From: Bacillus chungangensis
GTDB lineage: Bacteria; Bacillota; Bacilli; Bacillales; Bacillaceae_C
Length of the DNA: 64,000 bases
Assembly: GCF_030812995.1 (NCBI RefSeq)
Contig: NZ_JAUSTT010000019.1
Coordinates: 34,999 to 98,998, forward strand
Direction: 5' to 3'
A model generated the notes under the pieces. That model did not search any database, was not told the DNA's origin, and saw only the letters and a program-made list of their open reading frames with translations. Shown piece by piece: positions 42,727 to 52,170 of the stretch (positions within the stretch are counted from its first letter, which is position 1; every line of letters starts with the position of its first letter). A program made the position numbers and the translations under genes.

Positions 42727-44253
42727 TTATATATACATTCCAATTCCAGGTCCAAATGGAATCCCTAAGAGAGCAAATATAAGCAACAGGATAATCCAGC
42801 ATCCCAGGAAAAAGAGACTATATGGCAGCATTAACGAGATCAATGTGCCGAGGCCAGCCTTTTTATCATACTCCCTCATAAAGGCTAAAATAACAACCAT
42901 GTATGGATTTAAAGGAGTAATAATATTTGTTGACGAGTCTGCAATCCGATAGGCAGCTTGAATAAAAGCAGGATGATAGTCAAGCATTGCGAACATGGGG
43001 ATGAAAATAGGTGCTTCCAACGCCCATTGTGCTGAACCGCTAAAAATAATTAAATTTAGGATGGAGGTTAATAGTGTAAAACCGATTACAACTGGTATAC
43101 CTGTCAGGTCAATAGATATAAGAAATTCTGCTCCATTCACTGCTAGCCATGTTCCCAAGTTGCTCCATTCAAAATAAGCGATAAATTGAGAAGCTGCAAA
43201 AATTAATACAATGTAGCCTGACATATCTCTTATTGCTTCCCCCATATATTTTGGGATATCTCTCGTGCTTGTTATTTTTTTTACTGTTTTTCCATAAGCA
43301 ACACCCATCGTTATAAAGAACAATATAATGATCGGCACAATCCCATCTATAAAAGGGGAAGGAAGGATGCCGCCTTCTTCGTTTCTTAATGGTGAATGTG
43401 GCAATAGCAGTATAAAGACAACCACCGCTATAAAGCCAAGGCCCGCTAAACAAGCATTTCTTAATCCTCTTGCTTCTATAATAGAAATTCCTTCCATCTT
43501 TTTTTCTAGCTTGTTTGTATATACACCAAGCTTTGGTTCAATGAGTCTTTCTGTAATCCAAGCCCCAATGATGGAAAGCATGATAACTGAAACACTCATA
43601 AAATACCAGTTATCTACTGGTGTCACAACAATGTCAGGACGAATTCCTTTTATCGCCTCTGTTGAAATCCCTGATAGCAGCCCATCTGTTCCGGCAATGA
43701 TAAAATTAGCTGTGAAGCCAGCTCCTGCTCCAGCAAATCCAGCAGCAAGTCCGGCTAATGGGTGTCGGCCAATCGTATAAAACACCATTGCTGCTAACGG
43801 TGGAATAATGACAAAAGCAGCGTCAGAAGCAATATTACCCATTATGCCCACAAAAATAACAGCGTAGGTAACCAACGATTTCGGTGCATGAAGAATGGTT
43901 CGTTTTATTGCTGCTTCCAGCAGTCCTACTTTTTCAGCAAGCCCAATTCCAATCATCATTGCCAGTACAAGACCAAGCGGTTTAAAGTTGGTGAAATTCG
44001 GCAGCATAGAAGTTAACATGTATTGAAGCCCTTCACCGGAAATCAAGCTTTTAATTGGAAGAACTTCCTTTGTTCCAGGATGAACAACCGTTACATGAAA
44101 AGCGCTTACAATACTAGAAACAATTATGACGATGAGCATTAAATAAACGAATATTATAAAAGGATCAGGCAGTTTGTTTCCAATTCGTTCAATGCCATTT
44201 AAAAATCTAGTTAAACCTTTTGATTCTTTTGTTTCCAAGTTAGGCAAAGCCAT
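42727..44253 (-). CDS. abgT: AbgT family transporter
   Basis: The 508-residue membrane protein has about twelve segments; LPDPFIIFVYLMLIVI at the N-terminus and NLIIFSGSAQWALEAPIF, DSSTNIITPLNPYMVVI near the C-terminus are AbgT-family features. AbgT imports p-aminobenzoyl-glutamate in E. coli; other members export antimetabolites such as sulfonamides. It lies downstream of an AbgA-type hydrolase cluster, separated by a dispersed element, which supports the import role. Confidence 0.92.
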   Translation of the reverse strand: MALPNLETKESKGLTRFLNGIERIGNKLPDPFIIFVYLMLIVIIVSSIVSAFHVTVVHPGTKEVLPIKSLISGEGLQYMLTSMLPNFTNFKPLGLVLAMMIGIGLAEKVGLLEAAIKRTILHAPKSLVTYAVIFVGIMGNIASDAAFVIIPPLAAMVFYTIGRHPLAGLAAGFAGAGAGFTANFIIAGTDGLLSGISTEAIKGIRPDIVVTPVDNWYFMSVSVIMLSIIGAWITERLIEPKLGVYTNKLEKKMEGISIIEARGLRNACLAGLGFIAVVVFILLLPHSPLRNEEGGILPSPFIDGIVPIIILFFITMGVAYGKTVKKITSTRDIPKYMGEAIRDMSGYIVLIFAASQFIAYFEWSNLGTWLAVNGAEFLISIDLTGIPVVIGFTLLTSILNLIIFSGSAQWALEAPIFIPMFAMLDYHPAFIQAAYRIADSSTNIITPLNPYMVVILAFMREYDKKAGLGTLISLMLPYSLFFLGCWIILLLIFALLGIPFGPGIGMYI

Positions 44254-44979
44254 GTTGACAACTCCTTTTAAATCTTATTAGCGGTTTTCTTTGTCATACC
44301 TTATCAAGTAAATGTTTAATAGACGGAATATTCTTTCTATTATTCGTTATAAAGTGAAACTTCTGGGGGTTTTCTTTCATCCCCCCATACAAAGGATCTC
44401 AAGCTAAAAGCGCGACGTCCTCGAAAAAGGAAACCGCTTTTTCTTCGTGCGATGTATCACTGCCAAAGCTTTCCTTGTCCTGTCGCAACGCTTGAGTGAC
44501 CTACGTCCTCGAAAAAGAAGAACACTTTTTCTTCGTGCGATGCTGATTCAAGAAGCTTTCCTTATCTGTAGGCCCGAACCAATCGGACATTTGACTTTCA
44601 GTTATCCCCACCTAGCGCTTCTGATTCCTCTTACTCCCCGAGGTGGGGGGCTTGACTTGCCAGTTAGATGTGGGATAAAAAGGAGCTTTCTAACATAGCG
44701 AAGGAGCATTTCTTGTACTAGTTTTTGTATATCTATGACCTAAATCGCAAAATGGAACGAACATTGTTCTTATGCATACATCTCCTGACCTCCGAATTGG
44801 TCAGGATGATGATGCAAGCATTGTCTTCTATAAGGTGCATTTAAGCTATGCTAAACGAGAGAAATCAAGGGAATTCCCCCCTGAATGATCTAGCATTTAA
44901 TGGCGAGAAGAGAGGTGAACAATTAGCATAATAATAAAGGCCTAACCTTCACAAGCGCTCTTACAGCTTTTCTCTGTAC
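44254..44979. other. AbgT upstream region with element copy 5
   Basis: The gap holds dispersed element copy 5 (44349-44679) and then 300 bp with a stem CTGACC/GGTCAG (about 44795-44814) but no gene. The AbgT promoter should lie between 44254 and 44348. Confidence 0.55.
44349..44679 (+). repeat. Dispersed hairpin-ended element, copy 5 (two modules)
   Basis: The head is shortened (AAGTGAAACTTCTGGGGG with CCCCCCA). GGATCTCAAGCTAAAAGCGCG follows, then two CGTCCTCGAAAAA...TTCTTCGTGCGATG modules, CCGAACCAATCGGACATT, the right hairpin and the tail. Confidence 0.88.
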
Positions 44980-46290
44980 TTAAATGAATAGCAGCTTATA
45001 AATTTTCCGCGGACGTCCACGATGACCTGACTGCTCCTCTCCAGTGATAGCAACAAGACCAAGCTTCTCTAACTCTGCTAAGACACGGCGTCCATTTCTT
45101 TCTGAACTTTTCAGCCAAGTTGCAATGTCGGTCGAAGTGACAAATATTTTCTTATAATGGTTCGCAAGCGCCTCTATTTTTGATACAACAGCTGGACTAA
45201 TAGAGGCATCTTTAAAACGTTCTTCCCATCCCTCTCCCCATTTGCGCGGAGAAAAGGTAATAGCTCCCTCGTTAGGTTTCTGCTCCGTTACTTCTCTATC
45301 TTCATTGACAATCACGAAAATTTCTTCTGACTGCCTTCTAGCGTATTGAAAAGCAAAACGCAGATTTTGCTCTGCATCTAACACTGTAAGTCCGTAGCCT
45401 AAGGCCACTCTAACAGCCAACTCGCTTTGAATCTTGATTCTTTCAATAAGCGAGTGTATCCCTTTTTCATTTAAATGAAGGCTTAATTCTCCCCTTGTCG
45501 TATAAATGAAAAATAAGTCATCTCCTATTTGGACAAAAGAACCTTTAATGTCTTCAGCAAAATCGAGCAAAACACGTGTTAATTCAAGCTTGCGGTGTTT
45601 TTCACGGTATGAAAAATGATCATTTGCTTTTGTTTTTGTGTCATGAATCATTTCGACGCCAAACACTGCTAATTGCGACTTTTGATATTTGACTGAAAGG
45701 CCTCTTTCCTTTAAAAGATTTAAGACAATTTGAATCGAAATATTAGACGGCTTTACACGATAACAAGGAATTCCAAGCGCTTTTAGTTGATTATAGACGG
45801 ATTTTAAACAAGTAATTGCGACATCAATTTCCCCTTTATCATATAAATCTTGATGAAAAGCAATCAGTCTTTCGGAAGGCAAGTAACCTGTATAAGGATA
45901 AGAAAAAAATTGCAACGCTTGAAGTGAATAAAGCTCTTTACTTGCAGCAATCTCTGATTCTGCTATTGTATCGATGCTAAAGCGCCGCAGTATTTTTCCT
46001 TCCGCAACAATGCTTTCAAGCAAGGTGGCAAAAAAACTAGAACCATGCAAAGGTGGGTAGCTTCCTTTTCCCTCAGGAAGCACGCCATGTGTACGTGCAT
46101 AATGATACGGTGCTTGTCCAGAAAAAAGCCACTGATCAACGATATGGTCATTTTCTTTTATAATCCGAATTGTGTCCTCTGTTTGTTCATAAGGGAATGG
46201 AATCATCTCAATATCCTTATCGTCTTTGCCGAACAACATAATATGATCAAGTGAATCGTGCGGCCCCACTATTCCCAATCGTATTTTCAA
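44980..46290 (-). CDS. Predicted transcriptional regulator with cyclase/GGDEF-like middle and HTH end
   Basis: The family was not firmly recognised. The 436-residue protein has an alpha/beta N-terminal part (RLGIVGPHDS..., about 1-185) resembling a sensor fold. The middle part (about 190-340), with QIGDDLFFIYTTRGEL and VRVALGYGLTVLDAEQNLRFA, resembles a GGDEF/nucleotide-cyclase fold without a GGDEF motif. The end is a C-terminal winged helix (TSTDIATWLKSSERNGRRVLAELEKLG) plus a basic tail GHRGRPRK. It is last in the M20 operon, 20 bp after the hydrolase, so it is probably the local regulator. The start is TTG with AGGTG. Confidence 0.7.
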   Translation of the reverse strand: MKIRLGIVGPHDSLDHIMLFGKDDKDIEMIPFPYEQTEDTIRIIKENDHIVDQWLFSGQAPYHYARTHGVLPEGKGSYPPLHGSSFFATLLESIVAEGKILRRFSIDTIAESEIAASKELYSLQALQFFSYPYTGYLPSERLIAFHQDLYDKGEIDVAITCLKSVYNQLKALGIPCYRVKPSNISIQIVLNLLKERGLSVKYQKSQLAVFGVEMIHDTKTKANDHFSYREKHRKLELTRVLLDFAEDIKGSFVQIGDDLFFIYTTRGELSLHLNEKGIHSLIERIKIQSELAVRVALGYGLTVLDAEQNLRFAFQYARRQSEEIFVIVNEDREVTEQKPNEGAITFSPRKWGEGWEERFKDASISPAVVSKIEALANHYKKIFVTSTDIATWLKSSERNGRRVLAELEKLGLVAITGEEQSGHRGRPRKIYKLLFI

Positions 46291-46310
46291 CTTTTTTTCA
46301 CACCTATCTG

Positions 46311-47579
46311 CTAAGATGCCGGCTCTGTGAAAGAAAATGTGCCTGCTTCCTGTTCAAGATATGCGGCAACGATTTCCGTTCCACGTTCTAAGTCTTGAAG
46401 AGATGCATGCTCATCTTGATGATGGCTAATTCCATCTCTACACGGAATAAAGAGGAGTGCGGTTGGCCAATTTTGAGCCATATTCATACAATCATGCCCA
46501 GCTCCACTATCCATTTCAAGACATTTGTAGCCTAGTGATTCACTTATTGATCTCAGCTTCTTTCTTTGCTCAATAGGCAAATCAATAGAAGGCTGATCAA
46601 CAAGCGTCTCCAATTGGATTGTAACATGATATACTTTTTCAAGATAGGTACATTTTTCCATTATTTTCGTTTTCATTACCTTTTTTAAGCTGTCATCGAC
46701 ACTACGAATATCAATACCTAATTCCACTTTAGCAGGAATAACGTTCATCGCATTTGGAAGCAAGCAGATCGTACTAACCGTTGCGACAAGGGGAAGTTCC
46801 CCTTTTTCAGATAGCTGTTCGCTCGTTTCTGATACATATGTGATGAGAGGAGCGGCTGCAACAAGCGCATCCCGCCTTTTTCCCATCGGAGTAGAACCAG
46901 TGTGGCCTGCCATTCCATTAATCGTTAATTTCAAGCGAATGGGACAAGCGATCCCCCTTACTACCCCAACATTGACCTGTGCGTCTTGAAGCTGTCTCCC
47001 CTGCTCTATATGTAATTCAATGAAGCTTTTAATCTCTTGTTGTGGACGCGAAGCGCTGTTAATTTTTGACCAGCATAATCCTCTTTCTTCGACTGCTGCC
47101 TGCAAAGAAATTCCCACTTCATCCTTGATATGAGCAACTTCATCGGGATTCAGGACACCTGTCATCGCCTTGCTACCAATCGTTGAGATGCCAAAACGAG
47201 CTGATTCCTCCCCTGCAAAACAAATAACTTCAATTGGATATGTTGGAATAAACCCTTGATCTTTCAGTTGCTTCACTGCGCCTAGACCACAGAGCACTCC
47301 TGCTGTACCATCGTAGCCTCCTCCGTTTTTTACTGTATCGAGATGAGAGCCCGTTGCTACAGCTGGGAGATTTCGATGATGTTCTGGCTCCCATCTTGCA
47401 ATACAATTTCCCGCTTCGTCACGACGAACATCAAGTTCGAGCGTTCTTGCAATCTGGAAAAATCGTTCCATCGCTTGCCACTCTTCTTCACTATACGCAG
47501 GCCGATTAAAACTATGGGACTGCTTCATTGTCGCTACATGGTTTAGTTGATGTAAATGCGTTTTTAACCACTCCTTCAC
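46311..47579 (-). CDS. M20 amidase/hydantoinase-carbamoylase family hydrolase
   Basis: The 422-residue zinc hydrolase has ATGSHLDTVKNGGGYDG, CFAGEESARFG and a GHTGSTPMGKRRDA dimer-domain motif, typical of N-carbamoyl-L-amino-acid hydrolases and allantoate amidohydrolases. It would cleave an N-carbamoyl or ureido bond in the cytoplasm. It is third in an operon with AbgA-like and M20D hydrolases, suggesting catabolism of N-substituted amino acids rather than allantoin, as no purine genes are nearby. Confidence 0.9.
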   Translation of the reverse strand: MKEWLKTHLHQLNHVATMKQSHSFNRPAYSEEEWQAMERFFQIARTLELDVRRDEAGNCIARWEPEHHRNLPAVATGSHLDTVKNGGGYDGTAGVLCGLGAVKQLKDQGFIPTYPIEVICFAGEESARFGISTIGSKAMTGVLNPDEVAHIKDEVGISLQAAVEERGLCWSKINSASRPQQEIKSFIELHIEQGRQLQDAQVNVGVVRGIACPIRLKLTINGMAGHTGSTPMGKRRDALVAAAPLITYVSETSEQLSEKGELPLVATVSTICLLPNAMNVIPAKVELGIDIRSVDDSLKKVMKTKIMEKCTYLEKVYHVTIQLETLVDQPSIDLPIEQRKKLRSISESLGYKCLEMDSGAGHDCMNMAQNWPTALLFIPCRDGISHHQDEHASLQDLERGTEIVAAYLEQEAGTFSFTEPAS

Positions 47580-47635
47580 AATATCCCCCCTTTTTTCCTC
47601 CTCTGATATACGATTTAGCCGAACACTTTTATTTG

Positions 47636-48952
47636 CTAATTTTCTGACAACAATAAGATTCTTGCTAATAATTCGACTGCAACAATTAATACATTTTCAT
47701 CAAAATCAAAAGCGGGATGGTGATGTCCATTTGTAATCGGTGTACCAAATAATAAATAAACTGCCTTTCCACCTCGTTTTTGAACTGCTCGCATCATCAA
47801 AGTTGCATCTTCTGAGCCGCCAAACGGTACTTCTGGAATCACACGATTAATTCGCTTGCTATCTTTGCATACATTTTCGATTCTGGAAATCCATTCCTTA
47901 TCACAAACAGCATCGATTGTTTTCCCGACGACATCTATTTTTGTGGAAACTTGGTACATGTCCCCGGCTGTTTCTATTATTCTTCTAGCAGTTGTCTCCA
48001 TGTAATCATTGAGTGCTTCTGTTTCACCGCGGGTTTCCATTTCCATTCGGCCAGTATCTGAAATGATATTTCGGCCCGTCCCAGCTTCTAATCTACCGAT
48101 ATTAATTCTCGTCATGCCAGCAGAATGTCTGGAAATGCCTTGCAAGTGTAAGCTTGCTGCTGCACAAGCCAATAATGCATTTTGGCCTTTTTCAGGTTCG
48201 ATTCCAGCATGAGCAGCTTGGCCTTTAAAAGAAATATCCATTTTTGTGGATGCAAGAAATTGAGTCGTATTTGCTGCTACCTCGCCAATCTGCAAAGGAT
48301 AGATGCCAATATGCCCACTAATAAATTCATCAACGTCATCGAGCCACCCTTGTTGTACCATGGCAGCTGCTCCACGTCCGCCTTCTTCCGCAGGCTGAAA
48401 TAATAATGTGATTTTTCCCTTTAAATCATGCTGAAAATGCTTCATACAATACGCGAGGCCAAGACCAATCGCCATGTGTCCATCATGGCCGCAAGCATGC
48501 ATGATTCCTGATTCGTTAGAGCTAAAGCCTTTTACAAAAGGAGCATGTAAAGCATCGCACGCTTCTGTTATTGGCAGTGCATCTATGTCAAAACGAAAAG
48601 CAACGTGTTTCCCAGGCTTCCCAGTATCCCATTGTGCGGCGAGTCCTGTCTTTCCGCCTTTCATTTTCGCAAGCCAGCTTTCAGGGACTCCTGCTTTCTT
48701 TGCTTTTTTTTCAGCTGCTGTTAATATTTGTGTATGAGGAAGTCCCATTTTTTTTCTATTCCCTACTGCATCTTCCCCTACTGCAATCTTCATCCCAAGC
48801 TTCTTCAGCTCTTTGCCGATCTGATAAGTTGTCCAATATTCAGTCCATCCAATTTCTGGATAACGATGAAACGCCCTTCTCCAACTTTTTAATTGCGGCT
48901 CTAATTGCTTGATAAAGCCATTAAGCTTCATTTCAATAGCTAATGTATTCAT
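47636..48952 (-). CDS. abgA: p-Aminobenzoyl-glutamate hydrolase subunit A-like (AbgA)
   Basis: The 438-residue M20D peptidase aligns well by eye with E. coli AbgA from SWRRAFHRYPEIGWTEY to the end: FRFDIDALPITE, MHACGHDGHMAIGLGLAY, FQPAEEGGRGAAAMV, GGSEDATLMM and GHHHPAFDFDE. Metal ligands are intact. AbgA works with AbgB to split p-aminobenzoyl-glutamate; the partner here would be the adjacent 403-residue M20D protein, which is shorter than AbgB. ATG 48952 overlaps the preceding stop by 4 bp (ATGA), so translation is coupled; GTG 48964 is an alternative. Confidence 0.88.
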   Translation of the reverse strand: MNTLAIEMKLNGFIKQLEPQLKSWRRAFHRYPEIGWTEYWTTYQIGKELKKLGMKIAVGEDAVGNRKKMGLPHTQILTAAEKKAKKAGVPESWLAKMKGGKTGLAAQWDTGKPGKHVAFRFDIDALPITEACDALHAPFVKGFSSNESGIMHACGHDGHMAIGLGLAYCMKHFQHDLKGKITLLFQPAEEGGRGAAAMVQQGWLDDVDEFISGHIGIYPLQIGEVAANTTQFLASTKMDISFKGQAAHAGIEPEKGQNALLACAAASLHLQGISRHSAGMTRINIGRLEAGTGRNIISDTGRMEMETRGETEALNDYMETTARRIIETAGDMYQVSTKIDVVGKTIDAVCDKEWISRIENVCKDSKRINRVIPEVPFGGSEDATLMMRAVQKRGGKAVYLLFGTPITNGHHHPAFDFDENVLIVAVELLARILLLSEN

Positions 48953-50160
48953 GAGGCTGTCCACTTTTCATTTTTTAGCATATATAGTGCTTCAATCGCA
49001 ATGTTTGTCATCAGCTCTGTTCCAATTGAAAGTGCATCCTCATTTAATGAAAATCCGGGATCATGAAGAGGTTTTTGCCATTCCTTGTTTTTTAATTGAG
49101 TTCCTAGCCAAAAGAAGGCTCCTGGATATTTTTCGAGATATCTTGCAAAATCTTCCCCTCCTAGACTTGGCTGAATATCTGGCGTTCCTTCTTCTCCTAA
49201 TGCAGCTTGGGCTGTTTTCTTTACAAGATTCGCCCACTTCCTAGAATTGACCGTAGCTGGGTAACCGTCATAATAAACTACTTTTGCTTCTGCCCCCATC
49301 GCTTTGGCAACGCTTTCAGAAATAGCATATAAATGTGCTTTTGCTTGTTGCTTTGTTTCATTTCTAAAGGTTCTAAGTGTTCCTTCTAAAGTGACTACAT
49401 CAGCTATCACATTGTAGCGATAACCACCATCTAGTTTTCCAATTGTCAGCACAACGGCATCTAATGGATTTAGTTTTCGACTTACAATCGATTGCAATGC
49501 TGTTACAATCTGACTAGCTGCAACAACCGCATCTACGGTTTGATGCGGCATACTTGCATGCCCCCCAGACCCCGTTACGGTAATAACAAAACGATCAGAA
49601 TTACCCATCATTTCACCCGCGCGAATACCGATTTGTCCTACTGGCAAATCGGGCCAAACATGCTGGCCAAAAATGACATCTGGAATATGCGTCTTAAATA
49701 CACCGTCATCCATCATTGGTTTTGCTCCGCCTATTGGACTTTTCTCTTCAGCTGGTTGAAAGACTAATAGAATCTTTCCTGGCAGCAATTCCTTCACTTG
49801 ATTCAAAATATAGCCAGCTCCTAAAAGCATGGCAGTATGAGCGTCATGCCCGCACGCATGCATGATGTTCGGATGTACAGAGGTAAAAGCATCGTTATTT
49901 TCCTCCTGAATAGGAAGTGCATCGAAATCTGCTCTTAAAGCAATTGTTCCACCTGGCTGTCCTCCTTCGACTATTCCTAGTACACCTGTTTTAGCAAAGC
50001 CAGTTTCAAAAGGAATATGATATGCCGCTAGTCTTTCTTGGATCAGCTTGGAGGTTTCTACTTCTTCACCGCTTAATTCAGGATATTGATGAAGATGCCG
50101 ACGGATGTTTAATACTTCAGGTGCAATCAACCGCAGTGCATCCTTTACTTTTTTATTCAT
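48949..50160 (-). CDS. M20D amidohydrolase (N-acyl-amino-acid/hippurate hydrolase type)
   Basis: The 403-residue protein has LRADFDALPIQEE, MHACGHDAHTAMLLGAGY, FQPAEEKSPIGGAKPM and GGHASMPHQTVDAV, the standard M20D set with the Cys-His metal site. It would cleave N-acyl or N-aroyl amino acids. It is the first gene of the operon with abgA, the carbamoylase-like gene and the regulator. It resembles AmaA/hippurate hydrolases more than AbgB because it lacks AbgB's extra length. Confidence 0.93.
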   Translation of the reverse strand: MNKKVKDALRLIAPEVLNIRRHLHQYPELSGEEVETSKLIQERLAAYHIPFETGFAKTGVLGIVEGGQPGGTIALRADFDALPIQEENNDAFTSVHPNIMHACGHDAHTAMLLGAGYILNQVKELLPGKILLVFQPAEEKSPIGGAKPMMDDGVFKTHIPDVIFGQHVWPDLPVGQIGIRAGEMMGNSDRFVITVTGSGGHASMPHQTVDAVVAASQIVTALQSIVSRKLNPLDAVVLTIGKLDGGYRYNVIADVVTLEGTLRTFRNETKQQAKAHLYAISESVAKAMGAEAKVVYYDGYPATVNSRKWANLVKKTAQAALGEEGTPDIQPSLGGEDFARYLEKYPGAFFWLGTQLKNKEWQKPLHDPGFSLNEDALSIGTELMTNIAIEALYMLKNEKWTAS

Positions 50161-50299
50161 GTTTCATCTCCTCTCATTTCAAATCGATTTTTAAGCCTAT
50201 TATCTATTTAAGGAAATTATCCTTAAAAGTCCGTTAATTGCTATTATAAAAGATGATGATAAAAAATGCACTTGTTTTTTTAAAAAATTTTTAAAAAAT

Positions 50300-50577
50300 A
50301 AAGTGAAACTTCCATCAGTGGGGGTTTTCTTTCATCCCCCATACAAAGGATCTCAAGCTAAAAGCGCGACGTCCTCGAAAAAGGAAACCGCTTTTTCTTC
50401 GTGCGATGTATCACTGCCGAAGCTTTCCTTGTCCTGTCGCAACGCTTGAGTGACCAACATTCTGTTGGCCCGAACCAATCGAATATTTGACTTTCAGTTA
50501 TCCCCCACCTAGCGCTTCTGATTCCTCTTACTCCCCGAGGTGGGGGGCTTGACTTGCCAGTTAGATGTGGGATAAAA
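50300..50577 (+). repeat. Dispersed hairpin-ended element, copy 6 (one module)
   Basis: AAGTGAAACTTCCATCAGTG head, TGGGGG/CCCCCA left stem, GGATCTCAAGCTAAAAGCGCG, one CTCGAAAAA module, CCGAACCAATCG, right hairpin and GTTAGATGTGGGATAAAA tail. It lies between the M20 operon start and the NlpC gene. Confidence 0.88.
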
Positions 50578-50603
50578 TCCAAGTTATTTGAAAAATTTTC
50601 ATT

Positions 50604-50639
50604 AAAAAAAAGCAGTGAAGATGCATCACTGCTTTTTTA
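50604..50639 (-). terminator. Terminator of NlpC/P60 gene
   Basis: AAAAAAGCAGTGA pairs with TCACTGCTTTTTT around AGATGCA. Confidence 0.85.
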
Positions 50640-50660
50640 TTTCGATTATCAGTAATTCTA

Positions 50661-51131
50661 TCAATCTGTTGTTTCAATTACGCGTTTTGCGCCTGCATAC
50701 TTTGGCCCCCAATAAGAGCTGTCTAATGAAGCTACTGAAACGCCTTGATCCTCTGCACTGATAAATTCATTGTTTCCTAAGTATATACCTGTATGTGAAA
50801 TGCCTTGCTTATATGTATTTTGAAAAAAAACTAAGTCTCCTGGTTTTAATGAATCCTTTTCAATCGGTGTTCCAACGTTGAATTGTTCAGCTGATGTTCT
50901 CGGAAGGTCTGTGCCAAAATTCTTATACACGTACAAAATATAGCCTGAACAATCAAATCCCGAACTTGGCGAATTTCCACCGTACTTATATTTTACACCT
51001 TTAAATTCTAATGCATAATTAAGAATATCTTGTGTTTTAGTAGATTCTGCCGCACTCGCTTTATGTGGATTTACTGAACTAAAAGCAACGAATAAAAGTA
51101 CTGTCAAAAAAAAGACGATATTCCTTTTCAT
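50661..51131 (-). CDS. Secreted NlpC/P60 peptidoglycan endopeptidase
   Basis: The 156-residue protein has a signal peptide (about 1-26, ending KASAAES) and one NlpC/P60 domain. The catalytic Cys lies in FDCSGYILYVY and the His in SHTGIYLGN; the glycine/proline spacing LKPGDLVFFQN is typical. It would cut D-Glu-DAP/Lys stem-peptide bonds. No binding domain (LysM, SH3) is present, which is unusually minimal. ATG 51131 follows GAGGTGG; the longer frame from 51158 lacks an SD. Confidence 0.93.
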   Translation of the reverse strand: MKRNIVFFLTVLLFVAFSSVNPHKASAAESTKTQDILNYALEFKGVKYKYGGNSPSSGFDCSGYILYVYKNFGTDLPRTSAEQFNVGTPIEKDSLKPGDLVFFQNTYKQGISHTGIYLGNNEFISAEDQGVSVASLDSSYWGPKYAGAKRVIETTD

Positions 51132-51529
51132 TCTTTTAACCACCTCGATTGATGTCATTAATTAGCTTGTCTTCTTGTTAAAAACATCTTAACAGATATT
51201 TCGAGGATTTTATTTTACAGTTACATTACATTCATGTTTCAGGGTAATATTTTGCAAAATAATAGGGTTTAATTTGTTAAAGCATAGCAAATGCTGTAAT
51301 GTATTGATTCTCTTCATGGCAGAAAAAGCTTAAGAGAGACATTATTCATGGAAAAAACATCGACTTTTGAATCGGAGATCTTTTTTTCCTTTTTATTCTT
51401 CATTGATTTATTCTTATAAACCCCATTATTACAGCATTTGTATGCATTAAAAAAAAGCTCCTGTCAACATAAAATGTTGTCAGAAGCCTTAAAATGAGGA
51501 TATAAAAGTGGTGGTATTTTTAGCTGCGT
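51132..51529. other. Intergenic region, no gene seen
   Basis: AT-rich. It contains the terminator at 51449-51494 and the NlpC promoter region (CAAAATATTACCCTG surroundings). A stem-like ATCGACTTTTGAATCGGAGAT followed by seven T residues lies at about 51360-51394 on the plus strand. Nothing else is supported. Confidence 0.4.
51449..51494 (-). terminator. Terminator of small coiled-coil gene
   Basis: On the minus strand AGGCTTCTGACAACAT pairs with ATGTTGACAGGAGCTT across TTT, followed by a T-run. Confidence 0.75.
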
Positions 51530-51715
51530 TTAATGAACAGAAATAGTAGGGGGAGAATGAAGCAAACGATATTTTCTTTCTAGTTGATGGAGTTTATTTT
51601 CCGCAGTATTTAGGCGGTTTTCTAGACTAGAAGCTTGTTGTCTTGCTTTTGCCAATTTTAGAAGGATGTCTTCAACTAACAATTCTAGCCGTTCGATTCT
51701 TTCCTGTTCTGTCAA
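51530..51715 (-). CDS. Small coiled-coil protein next to ssbB
   Basis: The 61-residue protein is almost entirely a predicted coiled coil: RIERLELLVEDILLKLAKA and SLENRLNTAENKLHQLERKY have leucine-type heptads. The start is TTG 51715 with CGAGGTGATTGA upstream, a good SD. A terminator follows. It lies 95 bp downstream of ssbB. The family was not recognised. YwpG occupies this place in B. subtilis, but similarity was not established. Confidence 0.65.
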   Translation of the reverse strand: MTEQERIERLELLVEDILLKLAKARQQASSLENRLNTAENKLHQLERKYRLLHSPPTISVH

Positions 51716-51810
51716 TCAATCACCTCGTTCACTCTCTTATTAAAGTAAATAAGATTTGACTAGGTTCACCTCCCTTTACTTTTTTTCTGGATATAAATCG
51801 ATAAATGGGA

Positions 51811-52170
51811 TTACTTCGTGGCGAATCGTGGAGGATCACGGTATTCTGTGGGTTTTTTTCCAAGGAAACGTACAGATTCTGCTATTACTTCGGTAATATA
51901 CACCTTTATGCCTTCTTGATTTTCATAATTTCTTGTTTGAATCCTGCCAACTATGCCAATAAGAGAACCTTTTTTGCAATATTTTGACGTATTTTCCGCC
52001 ACTTTATGCCAAAGTGTACATAATACAAAATCAGCTTCCAACTCTCCATTGCGGTTCTTATAATGTCGAGTTAAAGCAAGGGTAATATTTAAAACTGATT
52101 TTCCTTCTACTGTTTGGCGAAGAATTGGGGCTTTTGTTAGTCTTCCCACTAACGTGACCTGATTCAGCAC
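51811..52170 (-). CDS. ssbB: Single-stranded DNA-binding protein (SsbB-like)
   Basis: The 119-residue protein is one OB fold: MLNQVTLVGRLTKAP, FVLCTLWHKVAENTSKYCKKG, VVGRIQTR-type strand, ending soon after VRFLG. It lacks the long acidic tail of essential SsbA, as does B. subtilis SsbB (113 residues), which protects DNA during transformation. Its position near ywpF also matches B. subtilis ssbB. A competence-specific promoter was not identified. Confidence 0.93.
   Translation of the reverse strand: MLNQVTLVGRLTKAPILRQTVEGKSVLNITLALTRHYKNRNGELEADFVLCTLWHKVAENTSKYCKKGSLIGIVGRIQTRNYENQEGIKVYITEVIAESVRFLGKKPTEYRDPPRFATK

Noticed and set aside
44758..44769. LexA/SOS-box-like CGAACATTGTTC
   Set aside because: Arms GAAC/GTTC are separated by three rather than four bases and no SOS gene follows.
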